From positions 3,348,001 to 3,412,000 of the forward strand of contig NZ_OZ245846.1 of the NCBI RefSeq assembly GCF_965228935.1: 64,000 bases of DNA, written 5' to 3'. Numbering within the stretch: the stretch's first letter is position 1; every line of letters starts with the position of its first letter. Below, piece by piece: positions 42,968-52,281 of the stretch. The notes under the pieces are model-generated. The model ran no database searches. It was given only the letters and a program-made list of their open reading frames with translations, and had not been told where the DNA came from. The translations under genes were made by a program, and so were the position numbers. The stretch comes from Ulvibacterium sp965228935 (GTDB lineage Bacteria > Bacteroidota > Bacteroidia > Flavobacteriales > Flavobacteriaceae).

Positions 42968-45820
42968 ATGCCCAAGAGAAAAGATTTAAAATCGATTTTG
43001 ATAATAGGTTCTGGACCTATAATTATTGGACAGGCCTGTGAGTTCGACTATTCCGGATCCCAAGCCTTAAGAAGCCTTAAGGAAGATGGGATAGAGACCA
43101 TATTGATCAATAGCAACCCGGCTACCATTATGACGGACCCGGTCATGGCAGATCATATTTATCTTAAACCCTTGACCACAAAATCGATTCTGGAAATCTT
43201 AAAAAAGCACCCACAAATAGATGCCGTATTGCCGACTATGGGGGGACAAACTGCATTGAACCTCTGTATTGAAGCGGACGAAAAGGGCATTTGGGAGGAT
43301 TTTGATGTTGAGATTATCGGTGTGGATATCGATGCCATAGACATTACCGAGGATAGGGAACGGTTTAGGGCATTAATGATGGAAATAGGAGTGGGCATGG
43401 CCCCACAGGCCACTGCAACCTCTTTTCTAAAGGGAAAGGAAATTGCCCAGGAATTTGGATTTCCCTTGGTCATTCGGGCATCCTATACCTTAGGAGGCGC
43501 TGGAGCTTCAATTGTCTACAAACCCGAGGATTTTGATGAACTCTTGAGCCGCGGTCTCGAGGTATCCCCGATCCATGAGGTCATGATCGATAAGGCCATG
43601 ATGGGTTGGAAGGAATATGAACTTGAACTTTTACGGGACAAGAACGATAATGTGGTCATTATCTGTACCATAGAGAATATGGATCCCATGGGCATCCATA
43701 CCGGGGATTCCATTACCGTTGCCCCGGCCATGACACTTTCCGATAGGACATTTCAACGTATGCGGGATATGGCCATTAAAATGATGCGGAGCATTGGTGA
43801 TTTTGCCGGTGGTTGTAACGTACAGTTCGCGGTAAGCCCGGATGAAAAAGAGGACATAATTGCTATTGAGATCAACCCTAGGGTTTCCCGGTCCTCGGCA
43901 TTGGCGTCCAAGGCTACAGGTTATCCTATCGCCAAAATTGCCGCCAAACTGGCTGTTGGTTACCATTTGGATGAATTGGAAAACCAGATTACGAAATCTA
44001 CCTCGGCTTTGTTCGAACCTACGTTGGACTACGTCATCGTAAAAATACCACGATGGAATTTCGATAAGTTCGAGGGCTCGGATCGTACACTTGGTTTGCA
44101 GATGAAGGCCGTTGGCGAGGTTATGGGCATTGGCCGTTCCTTTCAGGAAGCGTTACATAAGGCCACCCAATCCTTGGAAATTAAACGTAATGGTTTGGGA
44201 GCAGATGGAAAGGGATATACGGACTATAATCAGATCATCAGTAAATTGACCATTCCGAGCTGGGATCGGGTATTCGTAATTTATGATGCCATCCAAATGG
44301 GGATTCCCTTGAGCAGAATCCATGACATTACCAGAATAGATATGTGGTTCCTTAAGCAGTATGAGGAACTTTACCAGTTGGAAAAGGAAATCTCTACTTA
44401 TACGATTGCCACCTTAAGTAAGGAATTGATGTTGGAGGCCAAACAAAAGGGCTTTGCCGATCGACAGATTGCCCACATGCTGGATTGCTGGGAGAGTGAG
44501 GTCTATAACAAGCGGGCCGAAATGGGCATTAATCGCGTTTATAAATTGGTGGATACCTGTGCAGCCGAATTTAAGGCGATGACCCCTTATTATTATTCTA
44601 CTTTTGAAGCTGAGATCGAAACGACCGATGGGGAACGCTATGTAGAAAACGATAGCGTGGTTACCGACCGAAAGAAAATAGTGGTCCTTGGTTCCGGCCC
44701 CAATAGGATAGGGCAGGGGATAGAATTTGACTACTGTTGTGTCCATGGGGTATTAGCGGCTGCCGAATGTGGGTACGAGACCATAATGATCAATTGCAAT
44801 CCGGAAACGGTCTCCACTGATTTTGATACCGCCGACAAGCTCTACTTTGAACCTGTTTTCTGGGAACATATCTATGACATTATCCGACATGAAAAGCCTG
44901 AAGGTGTAATCGTACAATTGGGTGGACAGACCGCCTTGAAGCTGGCCGAAAAGTTAGATAAATATGGGATAAAGATTATAGGAACTAGCTTTAAATCCTT
45001 GGATTTGGCCGAGGATCGGGGTAGTTTTTCCACATTGCTCAAAGAGAATAACATTCCCTACCCCAAGTTTGGAGTCGCCGAAACCGCTGACGAAGCACTG
45101 CATTTGGCAGATGAGTTGGGCTTTCCCTTGTTGGTACGACCTTCTTATGTATTGGGCGGTCAGGGAATGAAAATTGTCATCAACAAAGAGGAACTGGAAG
45201 CACATGTGGTGGACTTATTGCGCAAAATCCCGAATAACAAACTGCTTTTGGACCACTATCTGGATGGTGCCATAGAGGCCGAGGCCGATGCCATCTGCGA
45301 TGGTGAGGAGATTTATATCATTGGGATTATGGAGCATATTGAGCCTTGCGGTATCCATTCCGGGGATTCCAATGCTACTCTTCCTCCCTTTAATTTAGGC
45401 GAGTTCGTAATGCAACAAATAAAGGACCATACCAAGAAAATTGCTTTGGCCCTGAAAACCGTGGGATTGATCAACATTCAATTTGCCATTAAGGATGATA
45501 TGGTCTATATCATAGAGGCCAACCCAAGGGCTTCCCGAACCGTACCCTTTATTGCCAAGGCTTACAAGGAACCTTATGTAAATTACGCGACAAAGGTGAT
45601 GTTGGGTGAAAAGAAAATCAAGGATTTCAAGTTCGATCCCCACTTGGAAGGATTTGCCATAAAGCAACCGGTTTTCTCTTTCAACAAGTTTCCCAATGTA
45701 AACAAGAATTTGGGTCCGGAAATGAAGAGTACCGGGGAAAGCATCTTGTTTATCGATAGCTTAAAGGATGATGAGTTTTACGATTTGTACGGACGTAGAA
45801 AAATGTATTTGAGTAAATAG
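42968..45820 (+). CDS. carB: Carbamoyl-phosphate synthase large subunit
   Basis: 950 residues with two homologous ATP-grasp halves (IIIGSGPIIIGQACEFDYSGSQA at the start and VVLGSGPNRIGQGIEFDYCCVHG in the second half; ASYTLGGAGAS and PSYVLGGQGMK; EINPRVSRSS and EANPRASRT). It makes carbamoyl phosphate for pyrimidines and arginine. Compared with the roughly 1070-residue enteric protein it lacks the C-terminal MGS-like allosteric domain, ending at GRRKMYLSK. This short form is usual in Flavobacteriaceae. carA is not in the window. Confidence 0.97.
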   Translation: MPKRKDLKSILIIGSGPIIIGQACEFDYSGSQALRSLKEDGIETILINSNPATIMTDPVMADHIYLKPLTTKSILEILKKHPQIDAVLPTMGGQTALNLCIEADEKGIWEDFDVEIIGVDIDAIDITEDRERFRALMMEIGVGMAPQATATSFLKGKEIAQEFGFPLVIRASYTLGGAGASIVYKPEDFDELLSRGLEVSPIHEVMIDKAMMGWKEYELELLRDKNDNVVIICTIENMDPMGIHTGDSITVAPAMTLSDRTFQRMRDMAIKMMRSIGDFAGGCNVQFAVSPDEKEDIIAIEINPRVSRSSALASKATGYPIAKIAAKLAVGYHLDELENQITKSTSALFEPTLDYVIVKIPRWNFDKFEGSDRTLGLQMKAVGEVMGIGRSFQEALHKATQSLEIKRNGLGADGKGYTDYNQIISKLTIPSWDRVFVIYDAIQMGIPLSRIHDITRIDMWFLKQYEELYQLEKEISTYTIATLSKELMLEAKQKGFADRQIAHMLDCWESEVYNKRAEMGINRVYKLVDTCAAEFKAMTPYYYSTFEAEIETTDGERYVENDSVVTDRKKIVVLGSGPNRIGQGIEFDYCCVHGVLAAAECGYETIMINCNPETVSTDFDTADKLYFEPVFWEHIYDIIRHEKPEGVIVQLGGQTALKLAEKLDKYGIKIIGTSFKSLDLAEDRGSFSTLLKENNIPYPKFGVAETADEALHLADELGFPLLVRPSYVLGGQGMKIVINKEELEAHVVDLLRKIPNNKLLLDHYLDGAIEAEADAICDGEEIYIIGIMEHIEPCGIHSGDSNATLPPFNLGEFVMQQIKDHTKKIALALKTVGLINIQFAIKDDMVYIIEANPRASRTVPFIAKAYKEPYVNYATKVMLGEKKIKDFKFDPHLEGFAIKQPVFSFNKFPNVNKNLGPEMKSTGESILFIDSLKDDEFYDLYGRRKMYLSK

Positions 45821-45870
45821 TTCGGTAGTAAGTTCACTTTAGCCTTGTAATTCGGAGCTTATTTATGAAA

Positions 45871-46839
45871 TCAAGGAATGGTAATTACAATTTTGCCTTT
45901 CGCAAGACCTTTCCCATAATACTCAAAGGCGTCGGTAGTTTTATCCAAGGGGAAGCATTTGTCCACAACAGGTTTTAGTTTTCCGGATTCCAGAAGTTCT
46001 TGCAATACTTTCAAATCCTGTCGGTTTGGCTTATGCACCAGGATTCCCATTTTCTTGTCGGAGTTCTTGGAGAATAGGGAGGCAACGGCCAGTTTCAACA
46101 GCAATTTTACAGAACCCCCAACTACTACTAAGGCACCATTGGGATTTAAAACATTTTTATAGCGGGAAAGTGGCTTTTGGGCAATAACGTCCAATATTAA
46201 ATCATACTTTTTTTCAGATTTCGTAAAGTCTTCTTGTTGGTAATCGATTACATGGTCAGCTCCCAGAGCCCGAAGTAGTTCCAGCTTTTCAAAGCGATCC
46301 ACAGCGGTCACCTCTGCGCCCCAAAGTTTGGCCAGTTGTACGGCAAAGGTACCAACACCGCCCCCGGCTCCATTGATTAAAACCTTATGTCCTGGTTGAA
46401 TATCCCCATTGCAAAGTAACCCTTGCAGTGCAAGAACACCTGCCTGGGGTACCGCTGCTGCCTCTTCATAGGTTAGGTCGCCCGGCTTTACCGACAAGAG
46501 TTTTTCATCAGCGCATACGAATTCGGCAAAACCGCCCCAATTGTATGACGATAGGTCTCCATAGACCAAATCCCCAGGTTTACATAGTTTGACTTTCTCA
46601 CCAATGGATACGATTTGCCCTGCGATATCCGCTCCTAAAATTTTATGTTTTGGTCCGAACAGGCCAAATAATAGTCTGTATATAAGGGGTTTTCCCGTGA
46701 GGTAATCCCAATCCCACGAGTTTATGGAAGCCGCATGTACTTCTACTAGTACCTCATTGGGTTTAGGTATTGGTCGCTCCATTTCTTTCAATTGAAGCTC
46801 ATGCGGCAAACCATATTTTTCATTACATATGGCTCTCAT
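45871..46839 (-). CDS. Zinc-independent medium-chain dehydrogenase/quinone oxidoreductase
   Basis: 322 residues of the MDR superfamily. N-terminal GroES-like domain (LGADIAGQIVSIGEKV) and NAD(P)-binding Rossmann fold with VLINGAGGGVGTFAVQLAKLWGAEVTAV. Structural and catalytic zinc ligands are not seen, so it is a quinone oxidoreductase-like reductase. It starts directly at the stop of the acyl-CoA dehydrogenase-like gene, implying one transcript. A paralogue lies at 54271-55230. Confidence 0.88.
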   Translation of the reverse strand: MRAICNEKYGLPHELQLKEMERPIPKPNEVLVEVHAASINSWDWDYLTGKPLIYRLLFGLFGPKHKILGADIAGQIVSIGEKVKLCKPGDLVYGDLSSYNWGGFAEFVCADEKLLSVKPGDLTYEEAAAVPQAGVLALQGLLCNGDIQPGHKVLINGAGGGVGTFAVQLAKLWGAEVTAVDRFEKLELLRALGADHVIDYQQEDFTKSEKKYDLILDVIAQKPLSRYKNVLNPNGALVVVGGSVKLLLKLAVASLFSKNSDKKMGILVHKPNRQDLKVLQELLESGKLKPVVDKCFPLDKTTDAFEYYGKGLAKGKIVITIP

Positions 46840-47988
46840 CTATATTTTCTGGCTAAAATAGGCCTTAATATCAATATCGGTCATGGGCTGTAGGGCCCCA
46901 AAAACAATTTCTTTGTAAATTTTATTGGTCATGGAACAGGGGGACAAGAATTGGGTCCCCATCAAATGTCTGGCCTTGGTTACAATTTCTTCTGCATAGT
47001 GTGTGGCGAAGTATTTGGATAGTACGGAAGCTTCGAACAACATTTCCAAAAGGGCTTTGTCTCCCTGTTTAAACTTGGATAACGAATGACCCGCTTGCAT
47101 GCATAATTGTTTGGCCCCCTTATATTTTAAGGTCAATTCACCTAGCCGGTCCAAAAAATATTCCGATTCGGATAGTTTTTTTCCTTTTTTGATTTTTCCC
47201 TTACCAAAATCCCTAACATCCTTGATTACGCGTTGTGCGGCTCCTAGATATGGCGCCGATACCAGTGCCTGAAACCACGACCTTTGGTAAATCAAAAGCT
47301 CGGATTGTTCCTTTGTATGGGAATCCAACTTTATCACATTTGAAACGGGAACCCGTAAGTTTTTGAATTTTACGGATTTTGTAAACGACCCCTGCATGGT
47401 ATCGTCAAAAGCGGTATTGGTAAATTCGATTTGGGCATTGTCCGAAGCTGCAAAAAACACGGCTTTACCTCCATCGGATAACTCTGCAGTAAATACCAAA
47501 TAATCCGCAATCCCGGCCAAGGACATAAATGGCGCCTCGCCATATACGATATAATTGTCCTTTTCTTTCATAGCGATAAGGGCCTTGTTTCCCAAAACGT
47601 TGTCATACGTACGTACTGATCCCGTATTCGCTATAAAAAGTCGCTCCTTCTTAATTTTGTTCAGTAGTATTTCCCTTTTCCAATATTGCGGACTTGTCTT
47701 CTTAAATGGGTAGGTAGCGATGGATGCCAAAACATAATAATGCATGGACAAGGCGACCGAGACCGGAATTGAAACTTCGCCAAATTTATGTAAGGTTTCA
47801 AAGCATTTTTGATGCATAGTCTCAACATCATCTTCCAGGCATGGAATATAAGGAAGACCAGTCGTCCTAAGAAAAGCATAAAACTGTTGGTGCGTTTTAC
47901 TTTGTTCTACCTCAAGGAGTTTTTCATACGCATGCTCCAATTCACCTTTTTCTTGGATTGGTCGACTTCCTAAAACAGAGTTGTTCAT
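46840..47988 (-). CDS. Acyl-CoA dehydrogenase-like protein
   Basis: 382 residues, the length of short-type acyl-CoA dehydrogenases. Seen: TLHKFGEVSIPVSVALSMHYY, FMSLAGIADYLVF, and a helical C-terminus with ARHLMGTQFLSPCSMTNKIYKEIVFG. The usual YEGT catalytic motif and the AEPGAGSD-type FAD motif are not recognisable, so it may be inactive as a dehydrogenase or have another substrate. It is co-directional with and adjacent to the MDR gene. Confidence 0.65.
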   Translation of the reverse strand: MNNSVLGSRPIQEKGELEHAYEKLLEVEQSKTHQQFYAFLRTTGLPYIPCLEDDVETMHQKCFETLHKFGEVSIPVSVALSMHYYVLASIATYPFKKTSPQYWKREILLNKIKKERLFIANTGSVRTYDNVLGNKALIAMKEKDNYIVYGEAPFMSLAGIADYLVFTAELSDGGKAVFFAASDNAQIEFTNTAFDDTMQGSFTKSVKFKNLRVPVSNVIKLDSHTKEQSELLIYQRSWFQALVSAPYLGAAQRVIKDVRDFGKGKIKKGKKLSESEYFLDRLGELTLKYKGAKQLCMQAGHSLSKFKQGDKALLEMLFEASVLSKYFATHYAEEIVTKARHLMGTQFLSPCSMTNKIYKEIVFGALQPMTDIDIKAYFSQKI

Positions 47989-48066
47989 TTTTTAAATTTT
48001 AACAGGACACGGCTACTATTGGTAGTTTTGCCATCCAATTAGTTACAAATTATGCTCATTAAAAGG

Positions 48067-48897
48067 TTAAAGACGCGGAAGCCACATGCCCGTGGTCGCG
48101 GCAAAAATTCCAAGCCCCATAAAAATAGTCATCACAAATAGGCCCGTCGCCATGGTCAGCTTTCCGAATGTACCAGTACCGTCTTTAGCGAAAAAATAGA
48201 GTTCCAGGATCAAAAGAGGAATCGCGTATTGTCCTATTCCCAAAAAAGTGATGAACGGACCGCGAAAAGTCTCGGGATCAAACCCCCAAGGCCCTCCATT
48301 AAGAAAAAGGGATAGCATAAGGCCTATCCTAAAAAACCAGACCCCATTGACCACTAAAAATAAACGAAGAACCCATCGCTCATGCGCCTTAAATTTTCTG
48401 GCCATTGCCATTCGCCATGCCAATAAGGCAAAGAGTATAATCAGGATGCCATTGAAACTAACGCTGATATCTCCTGTGATTCCTGTAATGGTACCTTTGG
48501 TCAAAACCATATAGACACCACTAAAACTGGCTATAAACGCGGTAACCAGATACAATTTTCCATTCCAACGATGAAATGCCGGGAAGCGGTTTCTAATTTG
48601 AGGGACAAACTGAAGTGGTCCTCCCAGCATAATGACAACGGCAAAAATAAGATGTAGGGCAACTGCCGTATTGCCTATCATATCCCCCTCAATATAACCG
48701 TGTGGCAATACCCGGTTCCATTTCATAAAATCCCCGCTTATAGCGGCACCTCCGTAAAAAGCAGCAACATAAAAGGCAAAGATCCACTGGCCCAGGACTG
48801 CGGTAATGAACCAAATAGTGGCGGCCGAACTTAGTGTCCTATCGGGGAACATAGTTTTTCTTTGGGAAATCGGGACGGAATGATGTTTAGAATTCAT
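48067..48897 (-). CDS. DUF2306-type multi-pass membrane protein
   Basis: 276 residues with about seven membrane helices. The segments AVALHLIFAVVIMLGGPLQFVPQIRNRFPAFHRWNGKLYL are the typical DUF2306 core with conserved His residues in helix ends. Function unknown; heme or quinone-linked roles have been suggested for related membrane families but nothing here proves it. The leader carries a 15-bp palindrome. It follows the DUF4386 gene by 62 bases. Confidence 0.85.
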   Translation of the reverse strand: MNSKHHSVPISQRKTMFPDRTLSSAATIWFITAVLGQWIFAFYVAAFYGGAAISGDFMKWNRVLPHGYIEGDMIGNTAVALHLIFAVVIMLGGPLQFVPQIRNRFPAFHRWNGKLYLVTAFIASFSGVYMVLTKGTITGITGDISVSFNGILIILFALLAWRMAMARKFKAHERWVLRLFLVVNGVWFFRIGLMLSLFLNGGPWGFDPETFRGPFITFLGIGQYAIPLLILELYFFAKDGTGTFGKLTMATGLFVMTIFMGLGIFAATTGMWLPRL

Positions 48898-48914
48898 GAC
48901 TGTACATTTTTGAA

Positions 48915-48929
48915 CCTGCCCAGGGCAGG
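48915..48929. promoter_or_regulatory. 15-bp GC-rich palindrome in the DUF2306 leader
   Basis: CCTGCCC-A-GGGCAGG, perfect arms of 7 bp around one base, 18 bases before the ATG of the DUF2306 gene in an otherwise AT-rich spacer. No T run follows. Operator or RNA hairpin. Confidence 0.5.
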
Positions 48930-48959
48930 AAGATTATTGATTGATGATGAAATTTGTAT

Positions 48960-49646
48960 TTATGCGGGTCGAGCGGCCGTTTCCGTTGCATTGAAACCTT
49001 TTATCAGAAGCCAGAGCAACAAAACGATCATATGCAGCCCGTTTTGTAGAAAGAAGTAAAAACTGACGCTGATATCAAAAATGTTCAGCCAACATGCCAT
49101 AAATGCCAAAGAAATGGCAATGAGTCCCCAACCCGATAGGAATCTCGGGACAAGTTGGGTCCTGAACAAAAAGTAGTAGAATATCCAGGCTGCGGATGCA
49201 TAGAGCATAATGGCCATAAAATGTGCCCAGAAGTATTCCTCGATCTTTAGAAGCCCCAAAGTGTTAAGATAATCTACGTTGGCCGCTCCGGTTTTTACAA
49301 ACTCCTGACTCAAGGATAACAGGGACAAATGACTGATATTGCTAAACAGGATAACCGCCAAATACGCGATCCAGATACCCAAAAAGCTTAAGGCCAAACC
49401 TTTTTTATAATGCTTTATGATAGGAAAAAGTATCACGGCTGCCACAAGCCATAAGGCGCTTGCAGCGATATCCAACAGGACCGCTAGTCGCATCTGTATG
49501 GATTTTTGGAAAACTTCATTTAAAAATTCCGGGGAAGCCGCCATGGAAGTGGACAGCCCTCTAAGATTTACGGAGGGAATTCCGAGTACGACAATGAGTA
49601 AAAGTAATAACCCGATTAGCCTACCTGTTTTTTGATTTGTTTTCAT
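48960..49646 (-). CDS. DUF4386-type multi-pass membrane protein
   Basis: 228 residues with about six membrane helices. The start MKTNQKTGRLIGLLLLLIVVLGIPSVNLRGL and the part FLFRTQLVPRFLSGWGLIAI are typical of DUF4386. Function unknown. Its leader contains a 12.6-copy tandem repeat that starts 15 bases before the ATG. Confidence 0.85.
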   Translation of the reverse strand: MKTNQKTGRLIGLLLLLIVVLGIPSVNLRGLSTSMAASPEFLNEVFQKSIQMRLAVLLDIAASALWLVAAVILFPIIKHYKKGLALSFLGIWIAYLAVILFSNISHLSLLSLSQEFVKTGAANVDYLNTLGLLKIEEYFWAHFMAIMLYASAAWIFYYFLFRTQLVPRFLSGWGLIAISLAFMACWLNIFDISVSFYFFLQNGLHMIVLLLWLLIKGFNATETAARPA

Positions 49647-49660
49647 AACTGTTCGTTTTT

Positions 49661-49748
49661 TGATTGATGATTGATGATTGATGATTGATGATTGATGATT
49701 GATGATTGATGATTGATGATTGATGATTGATGATTGATGATTGATGAT
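49661..49748. repeat. Tandem repeat, period 7 bp, about 12.6 copies
   Basis: The unit TGATTGA repeats perfectly 12 times from 49661 to 49744, followed by a partial TGAT. It lies between the DUF2807 gene and the DUF4386 ATG, in the leader or promoter of the latter. A short related motif (ATTGATTGATGATGA) occurs in the next spacer near 48936-48950. Confidence 0.97.
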
Positions 49749-49783
49749 ATTTTGGTTAAATTGGCTTAAGTCATTTTTTAGGA

Positions 49784-50326
49784 TTATTTTGAGAACTTGA
49801 TTTTTTTGCTATCTCCCGTTAAATTTACTTCAGAATCGGAGGAAAACGAACATTGTACCGATTCATAGTTTAATTCCAGATCACCTTCGCTCTCGCCCCT
49901 AAAAACCAGCTTCAAGTCCCCTCCTGAGACCATTCCCAAGGTAGTAAAGGATGACCCCGAACTTACCCTCAAAGAATCGAGTTGGGCATTTGAAACAAAC
50001 ACTTTTACCGAATCCTTTCCCCGCATTTTCTTGGCCTTTTCAATAATCAACGTTTCCTCAATAATCTCGGTTCGTACAAAGGACATCAGGTTCTCACGAG
50101 CCTCAATGGTTATTGTCGTTTTGGGGGTTTGTTCAAACTCGACCTTAATACCATCGCTTACCGCAATTGCCTTGAATTCCGATACCTCTCTGGTACTTTT
50201 GACGAAGTTCCCGTAATCTCGTTGTACTTCCCCTTTTACATAACCTTTCATTCTCACCTGAAGTGCGGTCATAAAAACGAAGATGGCTCCCAATGCACCC
50301 AACAAGATGAGATTACTTCTTTTCAT
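49784..50326 (-). CDS. DUF2807-type exported/anchored protein
   Basis: 180 residues from the ATG at 50326; the frame reaches 50353 but would then overlap the GntR gene by 41 bases instead of 14. An N-terminal membrane helix (LILLGALGAIFVFMTALQV) precedes a right-handed beta-helix-like domain (FKAIAVSDGIKVEFEQTPKTTITIEA, then GSSFTTLGMVSGGDLKLVFRGESEGDLEL), the pattern of the GIN/DUF2807 head domain. Last gene of the ABC/GntR operon. Confidence 0.8.
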   Translation of the reverse strand: MKRSNLILLGALGAIFVFMTALQVRMKGYVKGEVQRDYGNFVKSTREVSEFKAIAVSDGIKVEFEQTPKTTITIEARENLMSFVRTEIIEETLIIEKAKKMRGKDSVKVFVSNAQLDSLRVSSGSSFTTLGMVSGGDLKLVFRGESEGDLELNYESVQCSFSSDSEVNLTGDSKKIKFSK

Positions 50327-50693
50327 GGTCGGTTTTGTTTCTATATGCATCATAGGTGTTCTTTACTTCCTCAAATTCTACGTCCAGCATTTTCATTTTT
50401 TTAAAGACATCGGGCAAAATCACCTCCATAAACTCACCTTTTTTTATGGCCATTACCTTTTGATATCCATCCTCCGAAACAAAATATCCGATACCTCTTT
50501 TGTTATGGATTACCCCCAACTCCTGCAGGTGGTTAAATGCCCGGATAGCCGTGTTGGGATTCACTTCCACCATCATGGCAAGCTCCCGTACAGAAGGAAT
50601 CCGTTCATTTTCCAGCCACTTTTTCATTAAGATGTTTTCATAAAAAAAATCCACGATTTGCAAATAAATGGGCTTGCCGTTGTCAAAATCCAT
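50313..50693 (-). CDS. GntR-family regulator, YtrA subfamily
   Basis: 126 residues. The winged helix-turn-helix is seen in PIYLQIVDFFYENILMKKWLENERIPSVRELAMMVEVNPNTAIRAFNHLQELGVIHNKRGIGYFV. A short C-terminal helical tail, not a large ligand domain, places it in the YtrA subfamily, which regulates ABC transporter operons. It is encoded inside the operon it likely controls; the inverted repeat at 52282-52307 is the probable operator. Confidence 0.9.
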   Translation of the reverse strand: MDFDNGKPIYLQIVDFFYENILMKKWLENERIPSVRELAMMVEVNPNTAIRAFNHLQELGVIHNKRGIGYFVSEDGYQKVMAIKKGEFMEVILPDVFKKMKMLDVEFEEVKNTYDAYRNKTDHEKK

Positions 50694-50695
50694 GG

Positions 50696-51442
50696 TTACA
50701 CCTCCTTTTCAACCAATTTAAAGTAAGCCGCCCATAACATCAACGGGCCGAAGATGAGGGTAAAAAACCAAGTGCCTACTCCGGAAAAGTCCTTGCTTGC
50801 CTTATCAAAGGCTTGGTCTGCTATTAAATCTCCCGGGTATACCCCAACCCCGTGGTTGAGTATCGAAAAAAGGAGGAGCCCATAAAAAAGCATTCCTATA
50901 AAAACTAATACGAGCGTCAAAAGGGTCTTTCCAATCCCATTTTTTGAAAAAGCCATAGCGCCGCAAAGAAAAACGGGTTGTATGATAAAGTATCCTTTGA
51001 TCAATTTTACGTAACCCTCTGAAAATAAGGACACCCAATGAAAGCCCGAACCGAAAATGACTCCTCCCGCAACAATGGCCAGTTGTCCCACCAAAAGTGC
51101 CATAACCGTAAAAACAAGGGTGTGTATTAAAGTTGTCGTCAACCAAACGGCTGTAAGCCGTTCCAATGGGGCAATAGGCAAAGCGAAATACAAATGGCTG
51201 GATTTTACATTATGACTTTCCCTAAGAATGGCAAAACTGAAAAACACCCCCAAAACAACAAAACAGAGGCCAAATAGGCCCATAAATTCATCGGCCGATA
51301 GGTAATCGTCCCCTCGGGTCATTAAAAACAAACCGATAAAAAGAATACCGCTGGCGACCGCCAAAGCTGTAAAACCCGTAGTTTTTAAGAGGGTTATATC
51401 CTTGCGTATCGCGTAGCCTATTCTTTTGATATTAAACTCCAT
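50696..51442 (-). CDS. ABC transporter permease-like membrane protein
   Basis: 248 residues with about six membrane helices (FTALAVASGILFIGLFL, FGLCFVVLGVFFSFAIL, LIHTLVFTVMALLVGQLAIV and others). It overlaps the ATPase gene by 11 bases and is followed 3 bases later by the GntR gene, so it should be the membrane partner of that ATPase. Substrate unknown. Confidence 0.82.
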   Translation of the reverse strand: MEFNIKRIGYAIRKDITLLKTTGFTALAVASGILFIGLFLMTRGDDYLSADEFMGLFGLCFVVLGVFFSFAILRESHNVKSSHLYFALPIAPLERLTAVWLTTTLIHTLVFTVMALLVGQLAIVAGGVIFGSGFHWVSLFSEGYVKLIKGYFIIQPVFLCGAMAFSKNGIGKTLLTLVLVFIGMLFYGLLLFSILNHGVGVYPGDLIADQAFDKASKDFSGVGTWFFTLIFGPLMLWAAYFKLVEKEV

Positions 51443-52277
51443 GGTATGTCTGTTTTAAGACCGATTGGATGCCTTTGGGATTATTGAGGGCGGCATTGAA
51501 TAACAACTCAAGATCTACCTCGGTTTCCTCTTGATCTAAGCGTTTCATTACGGCCTTGCTCCCAAAGGAGTTTTCGGTATAGAGGATGGCTTCCTTAGCC
51601 ATTTTGGAAGCGCGTCCGAACCAAAGGTTTTCCGATACTTCGGAAAGGGAATGGTCAAAAACTACCTTGCAATTGTCCAAGATTACGACATGATTGATCA
51701 AGCTATGCAGGTCCCGAACCTGATGGGTAGAGATAATAATGCTTCTACCCTGATCTACCGCGGCAGCCATTATTTTTCTGAATTGGCTTTTGGAAGGGAT
51801 GTCGAGACCGTTGGTGGGTTCGTCCAAAAGCAGCAGTTTGGTCTGTGTGGCCATACCAAAGGCAATAAGTACTTTTTTCTTCTGGCCGAACGAGAGCCTT
51901 GCGATTTTTTCATGGGGATGGAGTTTAAACTCCTCCAAAAGCTCATAAAACTGATGCTTTGAAAACGCTGGATAAAAAGGAGAGTAGATTTTCTCATAGA
52001 CCCCAATGGTCAAGTTGGGCAATTCAAAATCCTCAGGGACCAAAAACAGATTTTGTAGGCTGCTGAAGGATCTTTTGGACATGTGTTGGCCCAGAATCTT
52101 GCACTGACCTGATTTGGGAAACAACAGCCCCGTCATGATTTTCATCAACGTACTTTTACCTTCGCCGTTTTTTCCGAACAGCCCATAAATATTACCCTCG
52201 GTAAAAGTCAACGAAACGTCTTCCAAAACCGTTTTGGATTTTGGATAGTGGTAAAACAGGTTTTCCAACTGTAACAT
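51432..52277 (-). CDS. ABC transporter ATP-binding protein
   Basis: 281 residues. Walker A GKNGEGKSTLMKI, signature LSFGQKKKVLIAF, Walker B LLLLDEPTNGLD and a switch His in IISTHQVRD are all present. First gene of an operon ATPase-permease-GntR-DUF2807. Its promoter carries the likely GntR operator. Such YtrA-controlled exporters often respond to cell-wall-active compounds; that link is inference. Confidence 0.93.
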   Translation of the reverse strand: MLQLENLFYHYPKSKTVLEDVSLTFTEGNIYGLFGKNGEGKSTLMKIMTGLLFPKSGQCKILGQHMSKRSFSSLQNLFLVPEDFELPNLTIGVYEKIYSPFYPAFSKHQFYELLEEFKLHPHEKIARLSFGQKKKVLIAFGMATQTKLLLLDEPTNGLDIPSKSQFRKIMAAAVDQGRSIIISTHQVRDLHSLINHVVILDNCKVVFDHSLSEVSENLWFGRASKMAKEAILYTENSFGSKAVMKRLDQEETEVDLELLFNAALNNPKGIQSVLKQTYHGV

Positions 52278-52281
52278 ATCC

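Noticed and set aside
49661..49748. CRISPR array
   Set aside because: The repeat is a 7-bp simple tandem array without spacers.
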